A stretch of DNA of 19,674 nucleotides, taken from NCBI GenBank assembly GCA_020201485.1, contig JAIVGT010000210.1, positions 1 through 19,674 on the forward strand, written 5' to 3'. The translations under genes were made by a program, and so were the position numbers. Source of the DNA: Halobacteriales archaeon (GTDB taxonomy: Archaea; Thermoplasmatota; SW-10-69-26; JACQPN01; JAIVGT01). Shown here in pieces: positions 1-7,276 of the stretch. The notes under the pieces were generated by a model, which searched no databases, was not told the DNA's origin, and worked only from the letters and a program-made list of their open reading frames with translations. Within the stretch, counting starts at the first letter, position 1; every line of letters begins with the position of its first letter.

Positions 1-261
1 GTCGGACGCCTTGGCGCCGCCGCCCGGGGGGAGCGCGGTGAGCAGGTGCAGGACCGCGTCCGGTCGGTGCTCATGCAGGACGTTGCGCATGGCCCGCTCG
101 TCGAGGGGCTCCGCCACTGCGATGCCTTTGCAGTGCGCGCGGATGGGCGCGGCGCGCGCCGGGTCGCGCGTCATGGCCACGACGGCGTGCCCTTGCTGCG
201 CGAGCGCGGCGGTGGTCGGCCTGCCGAGCGTGCGCGTGGCCCCGGCGACGAGGACCTTCAT
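1..261 (-). CDS. NAD-dependent epimerase/dehydratase (SDR family), N-terminal part, runs off the left edge
   Basis: The minus strand is open from an ATG at 261 to base 1 without a stop: 87 codons of a longer gene. The N-terminus begins MKVLVAGATRTLGRP, a Rossmann beta-strand followed by the glycine-rich nucleotide-binding loop of extended SDR enzymes (usual form GATGxxG; here the central Gly is Arg). It continues with a QGHAVVAMTRDP strand and turn and with HRPDAVLHLLTALPPG, the typical second nucleotide-contact region. Family knowledge says such proteins bind NAD(P) and act on sugar-nucleotide or related hydroxyl/keto substrates; the substrate cannot be told from this fragment. It is transcribed divergently from eS17, with a 99-bp gap between them. 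I see no clear TATA element for it. Confidence 0.85.
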   Translation of the reverse strand, partial: MKVLVAGATRTLGRPTTAALAQQGHAVVAMTRDPARAAPIRAHCKGIAVAEPLDERAMRNVLHEHRPDAVLHLLTALPPGGGAKASD

Positions 262-324
262 GGCCGGGCATCGGGGCGCGGGACGAGGGGGTTTCCTGGC
301 CCCGCGTGTCCCTCCGCGCAACCA

Positions 325-331
325 TTTTATA
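325..331 (+). promoter_or_regulatory. TATA box of the eS17 gene
   Basis: The heptamer TTTTATA stands out in a GC-rich context, 30 nt before the eS17 ATG at 361, and is preceded by a CGCAACC stretch that could serve as BRE. Archaeal initiation about 25 nt downstream would give a leader of only a few nucleotides. The reverse reading (TATAAAA) is also TATA-like but lies 64 nt from the divergent epimerase start, so the plus direction fits better. Confidence 0.7.
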
Positions 332-360
332 GCCCAACCCGCTTCCCAGCCGCGGTCCCG

Positions 361-573
361 ATGGGCAACATCCGTCCGACGTACATCAAGCGCGTGGGCG
401 AGGAGCTCCTCCTGCGCTTCCCCGACCAGTTCGGCACCAGCTTCGACGAAAACAAGAAGAAGGTGAGCGAGCTGACGGACATGACGAGCAAGTCCATGCG
501 GAACCGCGTCGCGGGCTACGTGACCCGCCTCGTGCGCATCCGCATGCGCTCGGACGCCGGCGCCGTGCGGTAA
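361..573 (+). CDS. rps17e: 30S ribosomal protein eS17
   Basis: This encodes a 70-residue protein starting MGNIRPTYIKRVGEELL, the archetypal N-terminus of archaeal/eukaryotic eS17, followed by the FGTSFDENKKKVSEL helix-turn region and a basic NRVAGYVTRLVR tail. It is a structural component of the small ribosomal subunit, found in Archaea and Eukarya but not in Bacteria, so it fixes the domain of the host. The length (60-70 residues in archaea) is normal. The ATG at 361 is supported by a TATA box 30 nt upstream and by the conserved N-terminus. It ends in TAA and stands alone: ribB follows after 67 bp with its own AT-rich promoter patch. Confidence 0.97.
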   Translation: MGNIRPTYIKRVGEELLLRFPDQFGTSFDENKKKVSELTDMTSKSMRNRVAGYVTRLVRIRMRSDAGAVR

Positions 574-607
574 AGGCACGCCCATACCCGTTTCTGCGTA
601 GATACCC

Positions 608-618
608 AATCTTCATTT
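608..618 (+). promoter_or_regulatory. TATA-like AT-rich patch before ribB
   Basis: An AATCTTCATTT stretch lies 23-33 nt ahead of the GTG start of ribB and is the only AT-rich patch in the 67-bp gap after eS17. Position and composition match an archaeal TATA element of a leaderless transcript. The match to consensus is weak. Confidence 0.4.
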
Positions 619-640
619 CCCAGCCTGGGCTTCGCCCCCC

Positions 641-1354
641 GTGGCCCTGCACCTGCGCTCGAAGATCGACGAGGCGCTCCGCCTGCTGCGCGCCGGCCAG
701 CCCGTGCTCGTGTTCGACGGCGCGGACCGCGAGGGGGAGACGGACATCCTGTTCGCCGGGCACCTCATGGAGCCGCGGCACGTGCGCACCCTGCGCCGGG
801 AGGCGGGCGGGCTGGTGTTCCTCGCGGTGGACGCGCCCGTCGCGCGCCAGTTCGGCCTGCCCTTCGTGCAGGACCTGCACGCGGACCTCGCGGAGCAGCA
901 TCCGGTCCTGCGCGCGCTGCGGCCGGGCAAGCTCCCCTACGACGCGCGCTCCTCCTTCAGCCTGACCGTCAACCACCGGGACACGTTCACCGGCATCACG
1001 GACCGGGACCGCGCGCTGACCATCCGCCGCTTCGCCGAGCTGGGCGCGCAGGGCGGGGGCATCGCTGCCCTCGGCCGGGAGTTCCGCGCGCCCGGGCACG
1101 TGGCGCTGTGCGTGGCGAGCGAGCCCCTGCTGGAGGCGCGCCGCGGGCACACGGAGCTAGCCTGCGCGCTGGGCCGCATGGCGGGCGTGCCCGGGGTGCT
1201 CGCCGGGGCGGAGATGCTGGACGGGGACGGGGCCTTGGCGCGGACGGGCGCGCGGGCGTGGGCGGACGCGCACGGCACGCTCCTCCTGACCGGCGAGGAG
1301 GTCGCGGCCGCGTGGGCAACCTTCATCGCCCGAGCCGCGGATGGTCCTGCCTGA
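641..1354 (+). CDS. ribB: 3,4-dihydroxy-2-butanone 4-phosphate synthase
   Basis: A 237-residue enzyme that converts ribulose 5-phosphate to 3,4-dihydroxy-2-butanone 4-phosphate and formate, supplying the four-carbon unit of the lumazine ring. The acidic metal/substrate loop is present as DGADREGETD at residues 26-35 (the family has D-x-x-D-R-E-x-E-x-D). The central NHRDTFTGITDRDRALTI block and GHTE (169-172), which carries the metal-binding histidine, are intact. There is no fused GTP cyclohydrolase II domain, as is normal in archaea. The start is GTG at 641, giving a normal N-terminus and lying just downstream of an AT-rich patch. Its TGA overlaps the ATG of ribL by one base, so the two are very likely co-transcribed and translationally coupled. 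Confidence 0.93.
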   Translation: MALHLRSKIDEALRLLRAGQPVLVFDGADREGETDILFAGHLMEPRHVRTLRREAGGLVFLAVDAPVARQFGLPFVQDLHADLAEQHPVLRALRPGKLPYDARSSFSLTVNHRDTFTGITDRDRALTIRRFAELGAQGGGIAALGREFRAPGHVALCVASEPLLEARRGHTELACALGRMAGVPGVLAGAEMLDGDGALARTGARAWADAHGTLLLTGEEVAAAWATFIARAADGPA

Positions 1355-1821
1355 TGCCAAAGCGGCGCGTCATGGCCGTGGGCGTGTTCGACATCCTCCA
1401 CCTCGGGCACCTGCACTACCTGCAGGAGGCGCGCAAGCTCGGCGACGAGCTCGTGGTCGTGGTGAGCACGGACGAGATGGTGCGGCGGAGGAAGCACCAG
1501 CCCATCATCGGCGAGGAGATGCGCCTGGAGATGGTGCGCGGCCTGAAGCCGGTCGATGATGCCATCCTCGGCGACCCGGTGGACCAGCTGAAGAGCGTGG
1601 AGCGCCTGCGGCCGGACGTCATCGCCCTGGGCTGGGACGACTACCACAAGGTCGAGGAGCTGCGGGCGAAGATGGCGGAGCGCGGCCTGTCCCCGGAGGT
1701 CATCCGCATCACGAAGTTCGACCACGACCTCGACGGCACGCGCAAGATCATCCGCAAGATCTTCGACAGCGGGCTGTTCACGCCGCCGAGCGCGCCGGAG
1801 AAGAAGGAGGAGGTTTCGTAA
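1354..1821 (+). CDS. ribL: FAD synthase (archaeal RibL, cytidylyltransferase family)
   Basis: A 155-residue nucleotidyltransferase that transfers AMP from ATP to FMN to make FAD. The N-terminus MPKRRVMAVGVFDILHLGHL carries the diagnostic HxGH motif at residues 16-19. The C-terminal nucleotide loop appears as FDHDLDGTRKIIRKIF, a GT-R variant of the usual (I)SSTxI signature. The length matches stand-alone archaeal RibL rather than the bifunctional bacterial RibF. It could in principle be a related glycerol-3-phosphate cytidylyltransferase, but its position directly behind ribB, overlapping it by one base, argues for RibL. The ATG at 1354 is preferred to the in-frame ATG at 1372, which would cut the first beta-strand. 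Confidence 0.9.
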   Translation: MPKRRVMAVGVFDILHLGHLHYLQEARKLGDELVVVVSTDEMVRRRKHQPIIGEEMRLEMVRGLKPVDDAILGDPVDQLKSVERLRPDVIALGWDDYHKVEELRAKMAERGLSPEVIRITKFDHDLDGTRKIIRKIFDSGLFTPPSAPEKKEEVS

Positions 1822-1869
1822 GCGGTTGCGTGGCGGGCGGACTCACATGACCACGCTCGGCAGCAAGCG

Positions 1870-1875
1870 CTTATC
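1870..1875 (+). promoter_or_regulatory. TATA-like CTTATC upstream of the secreted ORF
   Basis: CTTATC lies 26-31 nt before the ATG at 1901. The same CTTATC core precedes hutH on the other strand (15191-15197) at similar spacing. This supports 1901 rather than the in-frame ATG at 1847 as the start of the following ORF. Confidence 0.4.
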
Positions 1876-1900
1876 GTCTGTGACGCATTCGTCGCCGCCC

Positions 1901-2269
1901 ATGCGCCCAGCGCCCGGCTTGGTCCTGGTTTTCGCGTTGTTGTGCATTCCCACCCAGCTTGGCGACGCGTTTTCATGCGCAAACGTCGAGAACGTCAAAT
2001 ACGTTCCATTCGCGACACCCGTTCCCTCCCCCGGCGGCCGGATCGCGCAAGGAATTTATCTCGATGACCGTCCCACTGGAAATTTCCTCGGTTTGCCAAG
2101 CCCTAACGGGCTCGTGAGTGGCGACGGAACGTGGGTCTATATGGAAACCAACGGTCGGACGGGCCTACAGAGGGGAGGCTACAGTTCCCTGCCTAATGGG
2201 CCTTTCGGGCCATTTGATTGGGAAGACTGTGCAGGCCAAGACGAGAATCCGGATGAGCTGGTCTTCTGA
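1901..2269 (+). CDS. Small secreted protein of unknown function
   Basis: I do not recognise this protein. From the ATG at 1901 it has 122 residues, with a clear signal peptide (MRPAPGLVLVFALLCIPTQL) and a likely cleavage after the Ala-Phe-Ser near residue 25. The mature part has two cysteines and is rich in Gly, Pro, Asn and aromatic residues (TWVYMETNGRTGLQRGGYS), resembling a small extracellular beta domain. The signal peptide and a TATA-like CTTATC both favour 1901; the reading frame is open back to a TTG at 1826 and includes an ATG at 1847. Its codons use many A/T third positions, unlike neighbours with almost only G/C there. It splits the rib cluster between ribL and ribC, so it looks like a later insertion. 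Confidence 0.6.
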   Translation: MRPAPGLVLVFALLCIPTQLGDAFSCANVENVKYVPFATPVPSPGGRIAQGIYLDDRPTGNFLGLPSPNGLVSGDGTWVYMETNGRTGLQRGGYSSLPNGPFGPFDWEDCAGQDENPDELVF

Positions 2270-2414
2270 GGGACCCCCATGAACCACTCACAGGCTTCAA
2301 CCAAACCAGGCAGGGGCATGGTTTGCTACAGATGGATGGGGCGTTGAGCCGGGCGGTCAACATGACCGGATGCTAGCCATGCCGAAGAAGCACCCCCAGA
2401 CGCGCAGTGCCGTG

Positions 2415-2888
2415 ATGCGGCAAGAGAGCCTTCGAATCGCCGTCGTGGACACGACCTTCGCCCGCGTGGACATGGCGAAGGAGGTGCTGGCCGAATTCGC
2501 GCGCAGCCCGTGGAAGGTCGAGGCGGTGCGCGTCACCGTGCCCGGCATGAAGGACCTGCCCGTGGCGTGCAAGCGCCTGCTCGATGATGGGTGCGCGCTC
2601 GCCATCGCCCTCGCCTGGGTGGGCGGGGAGCGCCTCGACGAGCAATGCGCGCACGAGGCGAACCTCGGCCTGCAATGGGCCCAGCTCATGACGAACAAGC
2701 ACATCCTCGGCGTGTTCTTCCACGAGTCGGAGACGCGCGTGCCGGGGGAGCAGCGGCGCATCGCGCGCGAGCGCGCCCGGGAGCACGCGCAGAACGCGCT
2801 GTGGATGCTGTTCGCGCCCGACGAGCTGCAGAAGCGCGCTGGGACCGGCCAGCGCCAGGGAGGTGAGGACGCTGGTCCGCTCGCGTGA
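2415..2888 (+). CDS. ribC: Riboflavin synthase, archaeal type
   Basis: A 157-residue archaeal riboflavin synthase, which dismutates two 6,7-dimethyl-8-ribityllumazine molecules into riboflavin and a pyrimidine that is recycled by RibH. The family signatures are all visible: VVDTTFARVDMAKEVL at the N-terminus, VPGMKDLPVACKRLLDDGC in the middle, then CAHEANLGLQWAQLMTNKHI, and the C-terminal GTGQRQGGEDAGP. This class is unrelated to bacterial RibE and is a paralogue of lumazine synthase. The start at 2415 gives the usual length (Methanocaldococcus RibC has about 156 residues); in-frame ATGs at 2370 and 2379 would add an atypical basic N-extension. Its last 26 bases overlap the GTG-started ribH. 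Confidence 0.93.
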   Translation: MRQESLRIAVVDTTFARVDMAKEVLAEFARSPWKVEAVRVTVPGMKDLPVACKRLLDDGCALAIALAWVGGERLDEQCAHEANLGLQWAQLMTNKHILGVFFHESETRVPGEQRRIARERAREHAQNALWMLFAPDELQKRAGTGQRQGGEDAGPLA

Positions 2889-3330
2889 GCTCGGTCCCGC
2901 CCACGATGGCGAGGGCATCACCATCGGCTTCGTCGTCGCGGAGTTCCACCGGGAGCTGGCGGCGGACATGCTGGCGCGCGCCCAGGACCGGGCGAAGCAG
3001 GCGCGGTGCAAGCTCGGCCCCGTGCTCCGCATCGCGGGCACGTTCGACGCGCCGCTGCCGTGCGAATGGCTCCTGGAGCAGGACGCGGTGGATGCGGTCG
3101 TGTGCATCGGCGCCGTGGTCAAGGGCGAGACGATGCACGACGAGGTCATCACGCACAGCACGGCGCAGACCCTGCAGGCCCTCGCCCTGGAGTACGACAA
3201 GCCCATCGGGCTGGCCATCACCGGGCCGGGCATGACGATGGAGCAGGCGCAGGAGCGCGTGGATGCCGGGGCGCATGCGGTCGATGCCGTGCTGCGCGTC
3301 ATCGAGGCGTGGCGGGAATTGAACGACTAA
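2863..3330 (+). CDS. ribH: 6,7-dimethyl-8-ribityllumazine synthase
   Basis: A 155-residue lumazine synthase that condenses 5-amino-6-ribitylaminouracil with the RibB product to make lumazine, the substrate of RibC. Diagnostic segments are ITIGFVVAEFHRELAADML (N-terminal substrate strand), GTFDAPL, VCIGAVVKGETMHDEVI with the catalytic histidine near residue 92, and KPIGLAITGPGMTMEQAQER at the C-terminus. The start is a GTG at 2863 inside the end of ribC, the only in-frame initiation codon before the conserved core, so translation is probably coupled to ribC. The first 18 residues are less conserved. RibC and RibH are homologous, so these overlapping neighbours are ancient paralogues acting in consecutive steps. 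Confidence 0.93.
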   Translation: MRTLVRSRELGPAHDGEGITIGFVVAEFHRELAADMLARAQDRAKQARCKLGPVLRIAGTFDAPLPCEWLLEQDAVDAVVCIGAVVKGETMHDEVITHSTAQTLQALALEYDKPIGLAITGPGMTMEQAQERVDAGAHAVDAVLRVIEAWRELND

Positions 3331-3368
3331 GGTTGGTCGCAGCCGAACATCGTCGGAACGTTCAATCG

Positions 3369-4564
3369 GTGCGCCGGCCATGCGTCTCCGTGCGCGAGCT
3401 CCTCGCTTGCGTCGCTCTGGCCGGAAGTGGTCGGGTGCCTGACCGGCCCCACGCCGTCGCCGCCAGCTGGGGACGACAGCCGGCTCGCCTTCACGCCCAT
3501 CGAGGGCTGCGCCGCGAGCGGGGAGGAGCGGTCCGAAGTCGTGAACGACAACACGACGTGGGCCGCGCTCTGGGCGAACGTGTGCACGCGCGCCATCCCG
3601 ACACCGCCGCTCCCGAACGTGGACTTCGGCAACCAGAGCGTGGTGGCGTACCTGTGGGGCGAGAAACCGAGCACCGGGTACGACGTGCGCGTCGTCTCCG
3701 GCTCTGCCTACATCGGGGGCGCGGACGTCACCGTGCAGCGCGTCACGCCGGGCCCGGACTGCACGGTGGGATCTGCCTTGACACACCCCGTGGTCTTCGT
3801 CGTGACGCGCAAGCTGCCGAGTGGCGCACAATTTCACATGGAGGACCGCACCAGGTTGTGCGAGCGCGGGCAGGTCGAGGCGCAGGCCGGGCCGTGGCGC
3901 GTCCGGTTTCCGGAGGAGCTTCGCGGCGCGTCGGGCGAGGTCGTGCCGTTCTTGGTCGAGGTGATGCGAACGCGACCGCCCCGAACGGCACGGTCGCCGG
4001 CGGACCTTGGGTGCACCTGTCCGATGCGAACATCAGCAAAGCGGGGGCCCAACTCCCTGCGAGCGCCGTCCTCGGCGCAGCCCAGCGCTTGTCCTTCGTG
4101 GTCGTTGCTCAGGCGCGTCACGATGCACGGACGTACAGCGTCGCGGGGCCCGATGCGCGTGTCGAGGTCCCGAGCGGCGCCCGCACCGTCCCCCCACCAG
4201 CCGCTCAGGCGCTGCGCGACCTCACGGGCGCGCCGGCCGGACTCCAGGTCACCGTGCAGGGTCGGTCCGCGGCGGTCACGTACAGCATGGGCACGTTCCG
4301 GAACCATGACTGCAACGAGCAGGCGAGGCCCATCGCCTTCCACGCCTGGCGGGACGTGAGCGGCACCCACATCGTCGGCTTCGTCGGCGTGGCGTCGGAG
4401 GACAACTGCAGGGAAGCGCAGCGGCGCACACGCCGAGGGTCGTCGCACGCACCGTGGATTTGGCGTCGGGCCATGTCGACGCCCGGCCGTACCTCACGCG
4501 CAACTGTTTCTGTCCCCCGCCCACCGGCTGGGAGGAGCTCGACGGGCAGGCATCGATTGCCTGA
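3369..4564 (+). pseudogene. PrcB-like lipoprotein, broken by three apparent frameshifts
   Basis: Three frames must be joined to rebuild one protein. Frame A from GTG 3369 (or 3390) gives VRELLACVALAG, a signal peptide. After a shift near 3422, frame B gives VVGCLTG (lipobox with the lipid-attached Cys), then a PrcB-type domain with the hallmark VVAYLWGEKPSTGYDV and HPVVFVVTRKLPSG. After a shift near 3960, frame C gives DANATAPNGT through FVGVASEDNC. After a shift near 4423 the last frame gives a coherent end with a CFCPPPTGWEEL motif and TGA at 4562-4564. PrcB domains occur in extracytoplasmic proteins, some binding proteases; the C-terminal half is unknown. The product would have been a membrane-anchored lipoprotein. 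The three lesions, each compatible with a one-base indel, suggest decay, though sequencing error cannot be excluded. Confidence 0.7.
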
Positions 4565-4660
4565 CTTCCTGTGGATCCCTTGGCTCCACTGCATCCTCGT
4601 CCAACGCACCATCGAACCATCTGACGCATCGCCCAAGGCGCGCGCACACCTACCCGCGCT

Positions 4661-5041
4661 GTGCACCCTCCGCAAGCGGGCGAGCACGTCCTCGACGTCG
4701 AGACGCTCTGGCTGAGCAGCGACCTGCCCCACGGCTTCGGCGACCTGCGGCACATGCGCGTCGCGTGCTGCGTGCTCCACGACGTGGGCTCGAAGCGCAC
4801 CGTCGCCTTCACCGAGCAGCATATGCCCGGCGCGCGCAGCCTGGAGGAGCTGTACCATTTCCTCGAGGCGTGCCGGAGCGAGGGCTGCACCCTCGTCGGG
4901 CACAACATCCGCAGCTTCGACTGGGAAGTGCTCGCCGGCGAGTTCGAGGCGCGCGGCCTGCTCCGCCACGCCGACGACTGGGGCCCCGGCCTGGCGCGCC
5001 TCGTGGACACGCTCGCCATCCTGCACAACAAGCTCGGCTAG
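4661..5041 (+). CDS. RNase H-like (DEDD) exonuclease remnant ended by an in-frame TAG
   Basis: The 126-residue product starts at GTG 4661. It shows exonuclease motif I as LDVET near residues 11-15 and motif II as LVGHNIRSFDWEVLAGEFEA, then VDTLAILHNKLG, which in this family leads into K-L-G-x-R-x-S-L. Here the x is TAG (5039-5041). The same frame continues after it with RPSLQHLAATNLGEAKLMDG and LWRAGERDRV, which still matches the family, but the expected motif III (Y/H...D) is absent and the aminotransferase start follows. So the gene has both a nonsense codon and a missing C-terminus. The family (YprB/ribonuclease H-like) comprises predicted 3'-5' exonucleases; without motif III activity is unlikely. 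Confidence 0.7.
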   Translation: MHPPQAGEHVLDVETLWLSSDLPHGFGDLRHMRVACCVLHDVGSKRTVAFTEQHMPGARSLEELYHFLEACRSEGCTLVGHNIRSFDWEVLAGEFEARGLLRHADDWGPGLARLVDTLAILHNKLG

Positions 5042-5143
5042 CGGCCCAGCCTGCAGCATCTCGCTGCCACGAACCTGGGCGAGGCGAAGCTCATGGACGG
5101 CAGCATGGCCCCCGGCCTGTGGCGCGCCGGGGAGCGCGACCGC

Positions 5144-6319
5144 GTGGACTTCCGCGCGCAACGCATGCGCGGCGTGGAGCTGAGCGGGACGGTCAAGGCC
5201 GCCGACATCGTCGCCAAGCTCAAGGCCCAGGGCAAGGAGGTCATCAGCTTCAGCGTCGGCGAGCCCGACTTCCCCACCCCGGCGCACATCTGCGACGCGG
5301 CGAAGCAGAGCCTGGACCGCGGCGAGACGCACTACGTCAGCAGCAACGGCATCCCGGAGCTGCGCCAGCTCATCGCGCAGAAGAGCCAGCGCGACAACAA
5401 GATTCCGTGCGAGGCGAAGCACGTCATCGTCACGCCCGCGAAGCAGGCCATCTTCGAATCCATCCTGGCCAGCATCGACCCGGGCGACGAGGTCGTGCTC
5501 ACCGACCCGGCGTGGGTGAGCTACGAGCCCATCATCCGCATGGCCGGCGGCAAGCCCGTCGTGGTCGCGGTGGACGCGCGGGACGAGTTCCGCATGCTGC
5601 CCGAGGACGTGGCGAGCGTGCTCACGCCGAAGACGAAGCTCCTCATCGTCAACAGCCCGAACAACCCCACGGGCAGCGTGCTGCGCGAGCAGGACGTCCG
5701 CGGCCTGTGCGACCTGGCGCAGGACAAGGACCTGTGGGTGCTGAGCGACGAGATCTACGAGAAGCTCGTGTTCGACGGGCAGCACCACAGCCTGGCCGCG
5801 CAGCCGGGCATGTTCGAGCGCACCGTGACCGTGAACGGCTTCAGCAAGAGCTACGCCATGACCGGCTGGCGCCTGGGCTGGGTCGTCGCGCCCGAGCCCG
5901 CGCTGAACGAGATCTCGAAGGTCCAGCAGCACAGCATCACGCACCCGACGAGCTTCGCCCAGGCCGGCGGCATCGCGGCGCTGAAGGGCCCGCAGAAGAG
6001 CATCGAGGAGATGGCGCACGAGTTCCGCGCGCGCCGCGACCTCATCGTGGAGGGCCTCAACAAGATCCCCGGGTGGAAATGCAACAAGCCACAGGGCGCG
6101 TTCTACGTCTTTCCGTCCTACGATTTCCCGATGAACAGCCAGGAGCTCAGCGACCACCTCCTGCAGGAAGCGGGCGTCGCGGTGACCGCGGGCAGCGCCT
6201 TCGGCCGCGCTGGGGAGGGGCATGTGCGCATGAGCTACGCGAACTCGCGCGCGAACCTGCAGAAAGGCCTGGAGCGCATCGGCGAGGCGTGCGCGAAGCT
6301 CGGCCAGCGGGGCCGCTGA
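5144..6319 (+). CDS. Class I/II PLP-dependent aminotransferase (aspartate aminotransferase-like)
   Basis: A 391-residue fold-type I aminotransferase. Visible active-site features are NSPNNPTG (170-177, PLP and substrate contacts), the PLP-pyridine aspartate D202 in LSDEIYEKL with Y205, the Schiff-base lysine K235 in NGFSKSYAMTGWRLGW, and the substrate-carboxylate arginine R362 in GHVRMSY. The N-terminal VISFSVGEPDFPTP block is classical. The family transfers amino groups between amino acids such as aspartate and 2-oxoacids; the exact amino acid cannot be fixed here. The GTG at 5144 gives the usual N-terminus (MDFRAQRMRGVELSGTVK-like); the frame stays open further upstream only because it is continuous with the exonuclease remnant. 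Its TGA overlaps the ATG of deoxyhypusine synthase. Confidence 0.9.
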   Translation: MDFRAQRMRGVELSGTVKAADIVAKLKAQGKEVISFSVGEPDFPTPAHICDAAKQSLDRGETHYVSSNGIPELRQLIAQKSQRDNKIPCEAKHVIVTPAKQAIFESILASIDPGDEVVLTDPAWVSYEPIIRMAGGKPVVVAVDARDEFRMLPEDVASVLTPKTKLLIVNSPNNPTGSVLREQDVRGLCDLAQDKDLWVLSDEIYEKLVFDGQHHSLAAQPGMFERTVTVNGFSKSYAMTGWRLGWVVAPEPALNEISKVQQHSITHPTSFAQAGGIAALKGPQKSIEEMAHEFRARRDLIVEGLNKIPGWKCNKPQGAFYVFPSYDFPMNSQELSDHLLQEAGVAVTAGSAFGRAGEGHVRMSYANSRANLQKGLERIGEACAKLGQRGR

Positions 6320-7251
6320 TGGAGCCCGAGCCCGTCCGCGACCTGCGCGTCACGCCCCGCACCACGGTGCGCGGGCTGGTGGACGGCTTCGCCGACGCCG
6401 GCGGTTTCACCGCACAGAAGCTCGCGGTCGCGGCGGACATCACGCGCCGCATGCTCGCAGACCAGCAATGCCAGCGCATCGTCAGCTTCCCCGCAGCGAT
6501 TGTGAGCACGGGCACGCGCGGCGTGCTGCGCGACATGGTGGCGAGCGGCAAGGTCCAGGCCCTCATCACGACCTGCGGCACGCTCGACCACGACCTGGCC
6601 CGCATCTGGAAGGACTACTACCAGGGCACGTTCGAGATGGACGACACGGAGCTGCACCACCGCGGTGTGCACCGCCTGGGCAGCGTCCTCGTCCCGCAGG
6701 AGAGCTACGGCCTCATCCTGGAGGAGAAGCTCAAGCCGCTCCTCGAGCAATTGTACAAGCAGCAGGCGGTGTGGGGCCCGGCCGAGCTCATCCAGGCCTT
6801 GGGCGAAGCCGTTCAGCATGAGCCCCGCGCCGAGGACAGCATCCTCGTGCAATGCGCGAAGCGCCGCATCCCCGTCTTCGTCCCCGGCATCACCGATGGC
6901 GCCGTCGGCTCGCAGCTCTGGCTGTTCCGCCAGCGGCACCGGGACTTCGGCATCGACGTCCTGCGGGACGAGCAGCAGCTCAGCGACTTCGTGCACCGCG
7001 CGCCGAAGCTGGGCGCGCTCATGCTCGGCGGCGGCATCAGCAAGCACCACACCATCTGGTGGGCGCAGTTCCGGGACGGCCTGGACTACGCCGTGTACAT
7101 CACCACGGCGCAGGAGAGCGACGGATCGCTCAGCGGCGCGCGCACGCGGGAGGCCATCTCCTGGGGCAAGCTCAAGGAGGAAGGCTCGCACGTCACGGTC
7201 GAGGGCGACGTGACGGTCCTGCTCCCGCTGCTCTGGGGCGCGGTGCAGTAG
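6319..7251 (+). CDS. dys: Deoxyhypusine synthase
   Basis: A 310-residue enzyme that transfers the aminobutyl group of spermidine to a lysine of translation factor aIF5A, the first step of hypusine formation, using NAD. Recognisable features are the NAD-binding STGTRG (63-68), TTCGTLDHDLAR (84-95) and the catalytic lysine K242 in GGGISKHHTIWW, followed by DYAVYITTAQESDGSLSGA, the conserved C-terminal active-site loop. The length is normal for archaeal enzymes. The ATG shares its first base with the stop of the aminotransferase, so the two form an operon. The enzyme is typical of Archaea and eukaryotes. The TAG stop is followed by a short GC-rich hairpin and then the end of a convergent lipoprotein gene. 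Confidence 0.96.
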   Translation: MEPEPVRDLRVTPRTTVRGLVDGFADAGGFTAQKLAVAADITRRMLADQQCQRIVSFPAAIVSTGTRGVLRDMVASGKVQALITTCGTLDHDLARIWKDYYQGTFEMDDTELHHRGVHRLGSVLVPQESYGLILEEKLKPLLEQLYKQQAVWGPAELIQALGEAVQHEPRAEDSILVQCAKRRIPVFVPGITDGAVGSQLWLFRQRHRDFGIDVLRDEQQLSDFVHRAPKLGALMLGGGISKHHTIWWAQFRDGLDYAVYITTAQESDGSLSGARTREAISWGKLKEEGSHVTVEGDVTVLLPLLWGAVQ

Positions 7252-7258
7252 GGCGCGT

Positions 7259-7275
7259 GGGGGCTTCGGTCCCCC
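7259..7275. terminator. C(UUCG)G-capped hairpin between convergent genes
   Basis: GGGGG (7259-7263) pairs with CCCCC (7271-7275), with an inner C-G pair closing a TTCG tetraloop and one bulged T at 7270. It fills most of the 25-bp gap between the stops of deoxyhypusine synthase and the minus-strand lipoprotein, so it could separate the two transcripts. There is no T-run after it on either strand, and archaeal termination normally relies on T-rich tracts, so the terminator role is inference. Confidence 0.35.
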
Positions 7276-7276
7276 G

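Noticed and set aside
574..640. FMN riboswitch ahead of the rib genes
   Set aside because: The 67-bp gap is too short, shows no RFN-like conserved segments, and such riboswitches are bacterial.
386..1150. Long minus-strand open frame opposite ribB
   Set aside because: It is the complement of a clearly recognised gene and has Arg/Ala-rich nonsense sequence. The same applies to long frames opposite ribC/ribH, the aminotransferase, dys, the 8296 surface gene, hutI, hutH and hutU.
5039..5041. TAG in the exonuclease gene read as pyrrolysine
   Set aside because: TAG ends at least ten other genes in the window and no pyl genes are seen; in addition the exonuclease lacks its third motif, so decay is the simpler reading.
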